From: an uncultured Parabacteroides sp.
Lineage (GTDB): Bacteria; Bacteroidota; Bacteroidia; Bacteroidales; Tannerellaceae
Direction of reading: 5' to 3'
NCBI GenBank assembly: GCA_947074335.1
Contig: CAMTPG010000156.1
Coordinates: 1 to 6,523, forward strand
DNA: 6,523 bases
Of this stretch, positions 1 through 6,523 are shown one piece after another. The notes beneath the pieces were generated by a model, which worked only from the letters and a program-made list of their open reading frames with translations, was not told where the DNA came from and searched no databases. Every line of letters starts with the position of its first letter. Position 1 is the stretch's first letter. A program made the position numbers and the translations under genes.

Positions 1-34
1 AAAAAAGGGCACACATCCCGAAAGATGCATGCCC
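1..34 (-). terminator. Rho-independent terminator of the efflux operon
   Basis: Read on the minus strand, an 11-base arm GGGCATGCATC is followed by the 6-base loop TTTCGG, the second arm GATGTGTGCCC and then at least six T residues up to the window edge. All 11 positions pair in RNA: nine are Watson-Crick pairs and two are adjacent U-G/G-U wobbles. On the plus strand the same two positions would be A-C mismatches and no T tract follows the stem, so the element works best for minus-strand transcripts. It lies 35 bases beyond the stop codon of the outer-membrane factor gene, as expected for the end of this operon. The T tract may continue outside the window. Confidence 0.9.
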
Positions 35-69
35 TCGCATTGGTTAAAGTTATCTATGTGTTCTGGTTT

Positions 70-1440
70 TTAATCCAATTGTCCGCCGCCCAATGCATGA
101 TACAGGTTGATAATTCCCTGAATCTCATCAAAGCGATCGGCAACCTGACCGAGTTGTGCCGATAAAAGTCCCTGCTGGGCTGTCAGCACTTCCAGATAGG
201 TTGTGTTACCATACGTCATCAGCATTTTTGTGCTGTGAACAGCCTTTTCGAGTGCGGCAATCTGCTGATTTTCCAATTCGATCCGTTCGCGGGCAGTCTG
301 CCACTGTGTCAGGGCATTGTTTACTTCGCTGCCGGCATTCAGTAAAGTCTGATGAAAAGCCAATACGGCTTCTTCCTGTTGCGACTTGGTAATTTTAAGT
401 CGTGCAATATTTGTTCCCTTATTAAACAACGGTTGTGTGAGCGAACCTACGGCCTGCAACAACATGGCGCCCGGATTGCTGATGATTCCGCCGCCGGTAT
501 TGGTCCAGCCTGCATTTCCGCTCAGCGTGATGCTTGGATAAAAATAGCCGCGAGCCTGATTTACCGCATAAAAACGCTGTGCCAGTACAGATTCGGCCTG
601 ACGCACATCCGGGCGGTTATGCAATAATTCGATCGGAACGCCTACAGCCAGTTTTTCGGGGAAAGTCTGTCCGTCCAGTTTACCGCGCTCTACAGACTGC
701 GGTACTTTGCCCAACAGCGTAGAGATGGTATTTTCTAACTGATTGATGCTTTTTTGCAAAGTACGAATCGATGTCTCAACCGACAGATAATTAGCCTCTG
801 CCTGCGAAACGCCGGCTTCGTTTTGCAAACCGGCCTGCTTCAGCGCCTTCATTGTCTTTACATTCTCCTGCCATAAGCGGGCTGTTTCCTGGCTTACAGC
901 CAGTTGTTTGTCCAGCAACAGCAGTGAATAGTAAGAATTGGCAATGGTGGCAATCAGCTGTGTACGCACAGCCTGTTCGTAAGCCCGTGTCTGATCCAGC
1001 GCTGCTTCGGCACTGCGTTTGGCATTGGTGATTTTGCCAAAGGCATCAATCTCCCAGCTTGCCGCAGCCGCCAGCTGATAGCTTTTGGCTGCTTTTGAAC
1101 CGTCGAAACTGCTGATTGTTCCCTGCGGCGCCAGATTCAGCGACGGCAGATAAGCCAGTTTGGCCGAGAGCAACGAAGCTTCAGACTGCTCTACACGCAA
1201 ACGGGCGGTCTGCATGTCGGTATTATTTGTCAGTCCCTCTTCGATCAGTGCCTGCAGATACGAATCAGTAAACAGTTCGCTCCAATGCATATTAGCCAGA
1301 CTCGTTGTATCTGTCGGGATTGATGTTTCGCGATACAGCTGCTCCGGAACCTGCGTTTCGGGTGTATATGTTTTGTAAAGTCCGCAGCTGTTCAAGCTGA
1401 GCAATGCAGCTGCGGAAAGTATAATTAATTCTTTTTTCAT
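70..1440 (-). CDS. RND efflux outer-membrane factor lipoprotein (TolC/OprM/NodT family)
   Basis: This 456-residue protein is the outer-membrane exit channel of the tripartite pump. By family knowledge it forms a trimer with a beta-barrel in the outer membrane and a long periplasmic alpha-helical tunnel. The N-terminus is a lipoprotein signal with lipobox LNSC and the lipidated Cys at residue 19. Two OEP repeats are visible. The first holds the strand motif ASWEIDAFGKI (127-137). The second holds VPIELLHNRPDVRQAE (268-283), then YPSITLSGNAG (301-311) and LTQPLF (334-339). The long stretches 139-245 and 345-440 are alanine/glutamine/leucine-rich helices, and the C-terminal YHALGGG (447-453) is a family signature. 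Length is normal for OprM-type proteins. The ATG overlaps the antiporter's TGA stop by four bases (ATGA, 1437-1440), which implies translational coupling. The stop is TAA at 72-70. Family assignment is firm; the name and substrate are not determinable. Confidence 0.96.
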   Translation of the reverse strand: MKKELIILSAAALLSLNSCGLYKTYTPETQVPEQLYRETSIPTDTTSLANMHWSELFTDSYLQALIEEGLTNNTDMQTARLRVEQSEASLLSAKLAYLPSLNLAPQGTISSFDGSKAAKSYQLAAAASWEIDAFGKITNAKRSAEAALDQTRAYEQAVRTQLIATIANSYYSLLLLDKQLAVSQETARLWQENVKTMKALKQAGLQNEAGVSQAEANYLSVETSIRTLQKSINQLENTISTLLGKVPQSVERGKLDGQTFPEKLAVGVPIELLHNRPDVRQAESVLAQRFYAVNQARGYFYPSITLSGNAGWTNTGGGIISNPGAMLLQAVGSLTQPLFNKGTNIARLKITKSQQEEAVLAFHQTLLNAGSEVNNALTQWQTARERIELENQQIAALEKAVHSTKMLMTYGNTTYLEVLTAQQGLLSAQLGQVADRFDEIQGIINLYHALGGGQLD

Positions 1441-4400
1441 GCTTCTTCTTCCCCTTTATTTTTACTTTCGAGGTATTCTTTTCGCTCATTGGCAGCCTCT
1501 TTTACTTCATCCTGAATCTGCCAGTCTTTAGCCGGTTCAAACTGAATCGGTCTGATTTTTTCCTGCAGATACTGGAATACGATAAACAGCGCCGGAACAA
1601 CAAAGAGTATGCCCAATGTTCCAACAATCATACCGCCCACGGCACCTGTTCCGAGCGAGCTGTTACCATTGGCACCCACGCCGGTTGCCACAACCAGCGG
1701 CAACAAACCGAAAATCATGGTCAGCGCCGTCATAAGGATCGGACGCAGTCGAACTTTGGCAGCTGTCAGTGCAGCCGATGTCAGACTCATGCCCGCTTTG
1801 CGGCGCTCAGAGGCATATTCGGTCAAAAGAATCGCTGTTTTTGCCAGCAATCCGATCAACATGATTAAACCGGTTTGCAGGTAAATATTATTTTCCAGTC
1901 CCATGATCTTGGCAAACAGGAAGCTACCCATCAAACCAAACGGAATGGCCAGAATTACGGCAAACGGAATCAGGAAACTTTCGTACAGCGCACTCAGAAT
2001 CAGATACACCATCAGGATACAGATACCAAAGATGATATATGTGGTGTTTGTCTGTTGATTTTCTTCGCGGGTGATACCGCCGAAATCATATCCATAGCCT
2101 TTCGGAAGTGCTGCTTCGGCTGTTTCTTTCACTGCGTTGATGGCCTCGCCTGTACTGTAACCTTCGGCCGGCATGGCATTTACGGCAATCGAGTTAAACA
2201 TGTTAAAACGACTCAGTGTTTCGGCGCCATACGAGCGGGTCAATTTAACAAACTGACTCAGCGGTGCCATTTCGCCATTAGCCATGCGGATAAATGTGTT
2301 ATCCAGCGAAGCTTCATCCAGACGATATTTTGGATCAGCCTGAAGCATTACCTTATATACTTTCGAGAAGCGATTGAAGTTGGATATATATTGTCCGCCA
2401 TAATAACCCGACAAAGTGCTTAAAACGGCATCCGGAGTGATACCGGCACGTTTACATTTGGCAGCATCCACATCCACAGTCCACTGCGGATAACGAATAT
2501 CGAACGGCGAATAGGCCATTTTAATCTCCGGACGCTGATTCAGTTCGGCCAGATATTTCTGGGTGGCAGCAAAGAATTCGGGAATTTCGCCACCCGTTCT
2601 GTCCTGCATATGCAATTCGAGTGCATTACCTGTACCATAACCCGGAATCATACCCGGAGCGATAGCCAGAATGCTGGCATCTTTTATGCCTGCCGTACGA
2701 CCATACACCTGACCAATTACAGCCTGTACATGATCCTCTTTGTTTGAACGCTCTTCCCACGGATGCAGTTTCAGAATCAACATACCGAAAGAGCTTCCCT
2801 GACCGGCAATCATGCCGTATCCGCTTACTTTCTGAATGTGTTTTACCTGCGGAATACCTTCCAGACAGGCTTCAATATCGTTCATCACATCATTGGTTGT
2901 AGCCAGTGAACTTCCGGCAGCCGTATTTACATTGATAAATAATACACCCTGATCCTCTTCGGGTACCAAACTGCTTTTTGTGGTATTCATTAACACCACC
3001 AGTGCAACAACAGAGCAGGCAATCAGCGACCAGACCAGCCAGCGGCGTTTGATGAAGAATAACACACCGCGTTTGTATTTCTTGATCATGGCATCGAAAG
3101 CCGTATTGAAGGCTTTACGGAAGCGTGCAGCAAAATTTTGTTTTATTGTACCATCTTCGTTGGTATACGGGCGAAGAATCAGTGCACAAAGTGCCGGACT
3201 TAAAGTCAGTGCATTAATGGTTGAAATGGCTACGGCCACAGCCATAGTCAGACCAAACTGTGTATAAAATGTTCCGGAAGTTCCGCTCATAAATGATACG
3301 GGGATAAATACCGCCATAAACACCAGCGAAGTAGAGATGATAGGCGAAGTAAGTCCTTTCATCGCATCCATACTGGCCATATATGATGAGCGATAACCGG
3401 CATCAAATCGGGCCTGGACGGCCTCGACGACGACAATCGCATCATCCACCACGGTTCCGATTACCAATACCAGTGCAAACAATGTGATCAGGTTGATACT
3501 GAATCCGGCCACAACCATAAAGGCAAATGTACCAATCAGTGCCACAAAGATACTGATTGCCGGAATTACGGTAGAACGAATATCCTGCAGGAAGACATAT
3601 ACTACCAGAATTACCAGCAGGATAGCTTCGATCAGTGTTTTTACCACATTATGAATTGAGGCATACAAGAAATCATTCGAACTCATGATCGGTGTAATCT
3701 CAATATCTTTGGGCAAATCTTTGCGTGCCTCTTCCAGGAATTTATTGATCTCTTCATTCACCTGTGTGGCATTCGAGCCGGCTGTCTGGAAAATCATACA
3801 CGAAACGGCATTGTGACCGTCCAGACTGCCGACAAATCCATAGGTATCTTTGCCTAATTCCACTTCGGCAATATCTTTCAGTTTCAATACTTCACCATCA
3901 TCAGAAGAGCGGATTACAATTTCTCCGAATTCTTCGGGCGTTTGCAGACGGCCTCTGTATTTCATGGTGTACTGATAAGTCTCGTCCGAGTTTTCGCCGA
4001 ACGAACCGGTAGCAGCTTCAATATTTTGTTCGGCCAGTGCAATCGTTACATCCGACGGAATCAGTTTGTATTGAGCCATGACATCCGGCTTCAGCCAGAT
4101 ACGCATGCTGTAATCGCCACCCATAATCATCATGTCGCCCACACCCGAGATACGCAGGATTTCGGGTTTCAGGTTGATGTTGATATAGTTAGACAGGAAA
4201 TTATCGTCGTAGGTATTGTGCGGACTGTTCAGTGAGAACATCTGCAAAATACTGGTCTGGCGTTTCTGGGTAGTTACACCAACCTGCGTTACTTCGGCCG
4301 GCAACTGTCCGGTTGCGCGCGATACTTTATTCTGCACATTCACCGCCGCCATATCGGGATCGGTTCCCTGTTTGAAATAAACCGTGATGGATACGGCTCC

Positions 4401-4658
4401 GCTGTTACTGGCCGATGAGGTCATATAGGTCATATCTTCCACACCGTTTATCGCCTCTTCGAGCGGAGCAATTACACTTTTCTGCAGCGTCTCGGCGCTG
4501 GCCCCGAAATAATTGGTACTCACCATAATCGTAGGCGGCGCAATATCGGGATACTGTTCCACGGGAAGTGTGAACAGACCGATAAGTCCCAGCACCACAA
4601 TCAAAATCGAGATCACTCCCGAAAGGATTGGGCGTTCTATAAATGTTCTTAATTTCAT
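1437..4658 (-). CDS. RND efflux inner-membrane transporter, AcrB-like (HAE1 family)
   Basis: This 1073-residue protein is the proton-driven antiporter of the pump, by family knowledge a homotrimer in the inner membrane. The classic layout is visible: TM1 at about 9-30, a first periplasmic domain at about 31-335, TM2-TM6 at about 337-496, TM7 at about 540-558, a second periplasmic domain at about 560-870, and TM8-TM12 at about 872-1030. The N-terminus carries LPVEQYPDIAPP (31-42), a hallmark of HAE1 transporters. The proton-relay residues are all present: Asp405-Asp406 in VVDDAIVVVEAVQ (TM4), Lys940 in LLAKTAILLTEYA (TM10), and Arg970 and Thr977 in VRLRPILMTAL (TM11). These align with E. coli AcrB D407/D408, K940, R971 and T978. 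In the G-loop region (613-621) Tyr614 and Met616 stand where AcrB has Phe615 and Phe617. The tail after about 1031 is highly charged and cytoplasmic. The gene starts 15 bp after the adaptor stop and ends in an ATGA overlap with the outer-membrane factor gene. Substrates are unknown. Confidence 0.97.
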   Translation of the reverse strand: MKLRTFIERPILSGVISILIVVLGLIGLFTLPVEQYPDIAPPTIMVSTNYFGASAETLQKSVIAPLEEAINGVEDMTYMTSSASNSGAVSITVYFKQGTDPDMAAVNVQNKVSRATGQLPAEVTQVGVTTQKRQTSILQMFSLNSPHNTYDDNFLSNYININLKPEILRISGVGDMMIMGGDYSMRIWLKPDVMAQYKLIPSDVTIALAEQNIEAATGSFGENSDETYQYTMKYRGRLQTPEEFGEIVIRSSDDGEVLKLKDIAEVELGKDTYGFVGSLDGHNAVSCMIFQTAGSNATQVNEEINKFLEEARKDLPKDIEITPIMSSNDFLYASIHNVVKTLIEAILLVILVVYVFLQDIRSTVIPAISIFVALIGTFAFMVVAGFSINLITLFALVLVIGTVVDDAIVVVEAVQARFDAGYRSSYMASMDAMKGLTSPIISTSLVFMAVFIPVSFMSGTSGTFYTQFGLTMAVAVAISTINALTLSPALCALILRPYTNEDGTIKQNFAARFRKAFNTAFDAMIKKYKRGVLFFIKRRWLVWSLIACSVVALVVLMNTTKSSLVPEEDQGVLFINVNTAAGSSLATTNDVMNDIEACLEGIPQVKHIQKVSGYGMIAGQGSSFGMLILKLHPWEERSNKEDHVQAVIGQVYGRTAGIKDASILAIAPGMIPGYGTGNALELHMQDRTGGEIPEFFAATQKYLAELNQRPEIKMAYSPFDIRYPQWTVDVDAAKCKRAGITPDAVLSTLSGYYGGQYISNFNRFSKVYKVMLQADPKYRLDEASLDNTFIRMANGEMAPLSQFVKLTRSYGAETLSRFNMFNSIAVNAMPAEGYSTGEAINAVKETAEAALPKGYGYDFGGITREENQQTNTTYIIFGICILMVYLILSALYESFLIPFAVILAIPFGLMGSFLFAKIMGLENNIYLQTGLIMLIGLLAKTAILLTEYASERRKAGMSLTSAALTAAKVRLRPILMTALTMIFGLLPLVVATGVGANGNSSLGTGAVGGMIVGTLGILFVVPALFIVFQYLQEKIRPIQFEPAKDWQIQDEVKEAANERKEYLESKNKGEEEA

Positions 4659-4673
4659 GTTGTTTACGCTTTA

Positions 4674-5825
4674 TTATTCAGGGTTAGCATTAACAGGAGC
4701 TTGTTGTTTTTGTCTGGGTTGAACCGGTGTTCCTTCGCGAAGCAGTCCCACACCTTCGGCAATAATTACTTCGCCGGGTGTTAATCCCTCTTCAACAATG
4801 TATTCTTTGCCGCCGTTTACGCGGGTTACTTTGATGGGGGATGAAGTAGCTTTACCATCCACCAGTTTAAATACAAATACTTTATCCTGAATTTCGAAGG
4901 TTGCATTTTGAGGAATTACAATACTTCCTTCGCGATTGGTTTCAATCATTACATTACCCGAAGCACCGCTGTAAAGCAATCCGTTCGGATTCGGGAACGC
5001 GGCACGCAGACTCACGGTTCCTGTGCTGCGATCGATCACACCGCTGATGGTTTCCACTTTTCCTTTTTCGGGATAGAGCGAATTGTCATTTAAAATCAGA
5101 TCGATAGGAGGCATGCTTTCCAGTACGCCGTTTTTAGAACCATATTTGCGGGTAAGATCGAGTAATTGTTTTTCGTTCAGTGAAAAATAAACAAACATTT
5201 CCGAATTATCCGATACGGTGGTTAAAGGCTGCTGCATCGCGGCACTTACCAGTGCGCCTTCGCGGTGAGGCAACATGCCAACCACGCCGTTCGACGGACT
5301 TTTTACTTCGGTATACGATAAATTGTTTGCGGCATTCAGTTCGGATGCTTTCATCAGATCCAGTTGAGCCTGTGCTGTAAGCCAGGCGTTTTCGGCAGTC
5401 TGCAGATCGTAAGCCGAAACAATATCCTGTGCATGCAGTTCTTTTTTACTGTCGTAAGTCAGCTTGGCTGTTTTCAAAGAGGCTTCGGCGGCTGCCACAT
5501 TGGCTTTGGCCGTTTGAAGTGCTGCCTGAAAAGGAACCTGATCGATGATAAACATGACTTGTCCTTTTTTTACATCCTGTCCTTCTTCCACACAAAGTTT
5601 AGTGATAAATCCGGAAACCTGCGGATAGATATCAATATCCTGCCGACCGCGGATGGTTGCCGAATACATGTTGTTAATCTCTTTGTCTGAAGTAGATACG
5701 GTTAATACTTCGTACTCATTGCTAACCGGCATCGCTGCTTGTTCTTTACATGAGCTGAGCAAGAAGCATACAACTCCCATGCCGATACCGCCAAGATATC
5801 GGGCAATTCCTTTTTTCTTCATCAT
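4674..5825 (-). CDS. RND efflux periplasmic adaptor (membrane fusion protein) lipoprotein, AcrA-like
   Basis: This 383-residue protein links the inner-membrane transporter to the outer-membrane channel. The signal peptide has a positive start (KKK), a hydrophobic core and lipobox LSSC with the lipidated Cys at residue 26. The two halves of the lipoyl/barrel-sandwich domain are clear: YPQVSGFITKLCVEEGQ (67-83) continuing to VKKGQVMFIID (85-95), and YTEVKSPSNGVVGMLPHREG (171-190). Between them lies an alpha-helical hairpin (about 98-168) rich in Ala, Leu, Lys and Gln, as expected for the tip that docks the channel. A beta-barrel domain (about 205-295, with DRSTGTVSLRAAFPNP at 265-280) and a membrane-proximal domain (about 296-370) follow. 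The tail is Pro/Gln-rich. Two consecutive ATG codons (5825 and 5822) both fit as starts, and the first is used here. The leader just upstream is A-rich. Tandem stops TAA-TAA end the gene at 4676-4671. It is the first gene of the operon. Confidence 0.96.
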   Translation of the reverse strand: MMKKKGIARYLGGIGMGVVCFLLSSCKEQAAMPVSNEYEVLTVSTSDKEINNMYSATIRGRQDIDIYPQVSGFITKLCVEEGQDVKKGQVMFIIDQVPFQAALQTAKANVAAAEASLKTAKLTYDSKKELHAQDIVSAYDLQTAENAWLTAQAQLDLMKASELNAANNLSYTEVKSPSNGVVGMLPHREGALVSAAMQQPLTTVSDNSEMFVYFSLNEKQLLDLTRKYGSKNGVLESMPPIDLILNDNSLYPEKGKVETISGVIDRSTGTVSLRAAFPNPNGLLYSGASGNVMIETNREGSIVIPQNATFEIQDKVFVFKLVDGKATSSPIKVTRVNGGKEYIVEEGLTPGEVIIAEGVGLLREGTPVQPRQKQQAPVNANPE

Positions 5826-5841
5826 TTTTCTCTTAATAGTT

Positions 5842-5851
5842 AATTCTGTAC
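5842..5851 (-). repeat. GTACAGAATT element, copy near the adaptor start
   Basis: Read on the minus strand this is GTACAGAATT, located 17 bases upstream of the adaptor ATG. It is an exact 10-base match, in the opposite orientation, to the element at 5997-6006. Each of the two copies therefore points toward its own neighbouring gene. It may be a regulator-binding half-site or an element in the mRNA leader; the sequence does not decide between them. Confidence 0.5.
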
Positions 5852-5857
5852 GGCAGA

Positions 5858-5870
5858 TGTACCTTGTACC
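5858..5870. repeat. Short direct repeat TGTACC-T-TGTACC
   Basis: On the plus strand TGTACC occurs at 5858-5863 and again at 5865-5870, a 7-base period. The embedded GTAC cores also make GTAC-CTT-GTAC symmetric about its centre. A further GTAC lies at 5848-5851. The repeats sit in the presumed leader of the adaptor gene. They are short, so chance is a real possibility and no function can be assigned. Confidence 0.3.
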
Positions 5871-5962
5871 AACACCTAAACCTGAAAAGAAGGGGATTTA
5901 TGGAATGAATGGTTTGTTACTTTTCTGACCGTTTTTGCCTGACTAATATACACTGCAAAGTT

Positions 5963-5994
5963 CCGAAATATTCTGTATTTAGTGTGGTTACAAA
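5963..5994 (-). promoter_or_regulatory. Candidate promoter for the efflux operon (weak match)
   Basis: On the minus strand, TTTG (5994-5991) is followed after exactly 20 bases by TATTTCGG (5970-5963). The Bacteroidota consensus is TTTG, about 19-21 bases, then TAnnTTTG. The -33 element and spacing fit, but the -7 element matches only four of six fixed positions. It would give a leader of roughly 130 bases before the adaptor ATG. It lies inside an inverted repeat (5970-6005), which would suit control by a bound regulator. A poor match may also mean that an activator is needed. No better minus-strand candidate was found between the two genes. Confidence 0.35.
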
Positions 5995-6005
5995 CTGTAC
6001 AGAAT
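5970..6005. repeat. Inverted repeat ATTCTGTA / TACAGAAT, possible operator
   Basis: The plus strand shows ATTCTGTA at 5970-5977 and its exact reverse complement TACAGAAT at 5998-6005, separated by 20 bases. The right arm extends to GTACAGAATT (5997-6006), which is repeated near the adaptor start. It also overlaps the perfect 8-base palindrome CTGTACAG (5995-6002). The repeat encloses the weak minus-strand promoter candidate and lies about 20 bases upstream of the regulator's -33 element. It is therefore well placed to bind a regulator acting on both directions. That it is an operator is inference from position and symmetry. Confidence 0.45.
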
Positions 6006-6026
6006 TGTTCCAAAACTGATCATGAA

Positions 6027-6058
6027 TTTGTTTTCCTGCCAAAAAAAGTGTATTTTTG
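6027..6058 (+). promoter_or_regulatory. Bacteroidota-type promoter for the divergent regulator gene
   Basis: TTTG at 6027-6030 serves as the -33 element. After 20 bases comes TATTTTTG at 6051-6058, a full match to the -7 consensus TAnnTTTG used by the Bacteroidota primary sigma factor. Transcription would begin a few bases past 6060, leaving a leader of about 20 bases before the ATG at 6084. Both element sequence and spacing agree with the consensus. Confidence 0.75.
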
Positions 6059-6083
6059 AAACAGATTATTAAAAGCTTATCAG

Positions 6084-6523
6084 ATGAAGCAAAATATTAT
6101 TCATATACGCATTGAAGATCTCCTGAAACATAAAAAACATGCTTATTCTTTCGAAGATAAATTAATAATCGATGAAATGTCAGGTGAAAAACTGACAAAC
6201 CGGATTTTGGATGACGGAACCTTTTTGCGCATGGATGTATTTTCTATTTTTTTGATTCAAAAAGGTACAATTGATATCATTATTGATAATGCGAATTATC
6301 ATTTGTCGGCAAATTCTTTATTACATATTATGGATTTACATGTGATTAAGAATATGTCGCTCTCAGAAGATTTTAAAGGATATCAAGTCGTTATAGACCG
6401 GAGTCTGTTTGCCGAGATCATGCTCAACAGCCGCAGAATGCCGGCCATTTATATTGCATCTATCCGTGTGCGTCCGATTTTAAAACTGATTCCTCACGAT
6501 ATCAATTTGCTGATTAATTGTGT
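6084..6523 (+). CDS. Probable AraC-family transcriptional regulator, N-terminal part (cut by window edge)
   Basis: An open frame of 146 codons starts at ATG 6084 and continues past the window end without a stop. In-frame TGA at 6057-6059 rules out an upstream start. The visible part begins MKQNIIHIRIEDLLKHKKHA. It contains beta-strand-rich sequence (FLRMDVFSIFLIQKGTIDII, 47-66; NYHLSANSLLHIMD, 71-84) followed by FKGYQVVIDRSLFAEIM (97-113). This resembles the cupin-like sensor domain that precedes the helix-turn-helix in many Bacteroidota AraC-family regulators. The DNA-binding domain, normally C-terminal, is outside the window, so the family call rests on the sensor-like half only. It has its own promoter and is divergent from the efflux operon, which makes it a likely regulator of that operon. 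The coding sequence is clearly richer in A/T and in Ile (24 of 146 residues) than the efflux genes. A cupin-fold protein of another kind is the main alternative. Confidence 0.7.
   Translation, partial: MKQNIIHIRIEDLLKHKKHAYSFEDKLIIDEMSGEKLTNRILDDGTFLRMDVFSIFLIQKGTIDIIIDNANYHLSANSLLHIMDLHVIKNMSLSEDFKGYQVVIDRSLFAEIMLNSRRMPAIYIASIRVRPILKLIPHDINLLINC

Noticed and set aside
1441..1456. GGGGAAGAAGAAGC just before the outer-membrane factor ATG as a Shine-Dalgarno site
   Set aside because: It encodes the antiporter's acidic C-terminus (GEEEA), and Bacteroidota generally do not rely on Shine-Dalgarno pairing. ATGA coupling explains translation better.
1292..1489. A 65-codon minus-strand frame spanning the junction of the antiporter and outer-membrane factor genes
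   Set aside because: It is out of frame with both real genes, which overlap cleanly by ATGA at this spot, so there is no room or need for a third gene.
1875..2423. A 182-codon plus-strand open frame opposite the antiporter gene
   Set aside because: It lies wholly inside the antisense of a well-conserved RND gene, its translation has no recognisable domain, and it has no promoter or neighbours. It is a shadow frame, as are the other plus-strand frames across 156-5825.
5857..5928. Short plus-strand frame of 23 codons starting at ATG 5857
   Set aside because: There is no promoter or recognisable product, and it is only the tail of a longer frame that runs antisense to the adaptor gene.
5956..5963. 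Minus-strand GAACTTTG, a 5-of-6 match to the fixed bases of the TAnnTTTG -7 element
   Set aside because: No TTG lies at the required 19-21 base distance upstream; the nearest TTTG is 27 bases away. The candidate at 5970-5963 has correct spacing although a poorer -7 match.
1..6523. Search for CRISPR repeats, insertion-sequence ends, tRNA or rRNA genes
   Set aside because: No regularly spaced repeats, transposase-like frames, terminal inverted repeats or cloverleaf-like sequences were seen. Almost all of the window is accounted for by three intact efflux genes and a partial regulator.

Overview
The window carries a complete tripartite RND (resistance-nodulation-division) drug-efflux operon of the AcrAB-TolC type on the minus strand, plus the start of a divergently transcribed regulator on the plus strand that runs off the right edge. 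The organism looks like a member of the Bacteroidota, probably Bacteroidales. The supporting signs are a plus-strand promoter with the Bacteroidota pattern TTTG-(20 nt)-TAnnTTTG, no clear Shine-Dalgarno spacing before the genes, A-rich leaders, a lipoprotein adaptor, and a cupin-like N-terminal domain typical of AraC-family regulators in this phylum. Genus cannot be settled from the sequence alone.

Layout, read along the minus strand from right to left. A 258-bp intergenic region (5826-6083) separates the two transcription units and holds a good promoter for the regulator, a weaker candidate promoter for the efflux genes, and three copies of the 8-mer TACAGAAT arranged as possible operator sites. 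Next comes the periplasmic adaptor lipoprotein (5825 to 4674), then after 15 bp the 1073-residue inner-membrane proton/drug antiporter (4658 to 1437). The outer-membrane factor lipoprotein (1440 to 70) follows, its ATG overlapping the antiporter's stop codon in an ATGA. A strong intrinsic terminator (34 to 1) closes the operon at the left edge.

How it works together (family knowledge applied to these sequences): the antiporter uses the proton gradient to capture substrates from the periplasm or inner-membrane outer leaflet. The adaptor bridges it to the outer-membrane channel, and substrates leave the cell directly. The proton-relay residues are all present, so the pump should be active; its substrates cannot be read from sequence. 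The adjacent regulator is an obvious candidate to control the operon, but this is inferred from position.

The coding content is conventional and I do not see a new kind of system. The least explained part is the arrangement of repeats in the divergent intergenic region.
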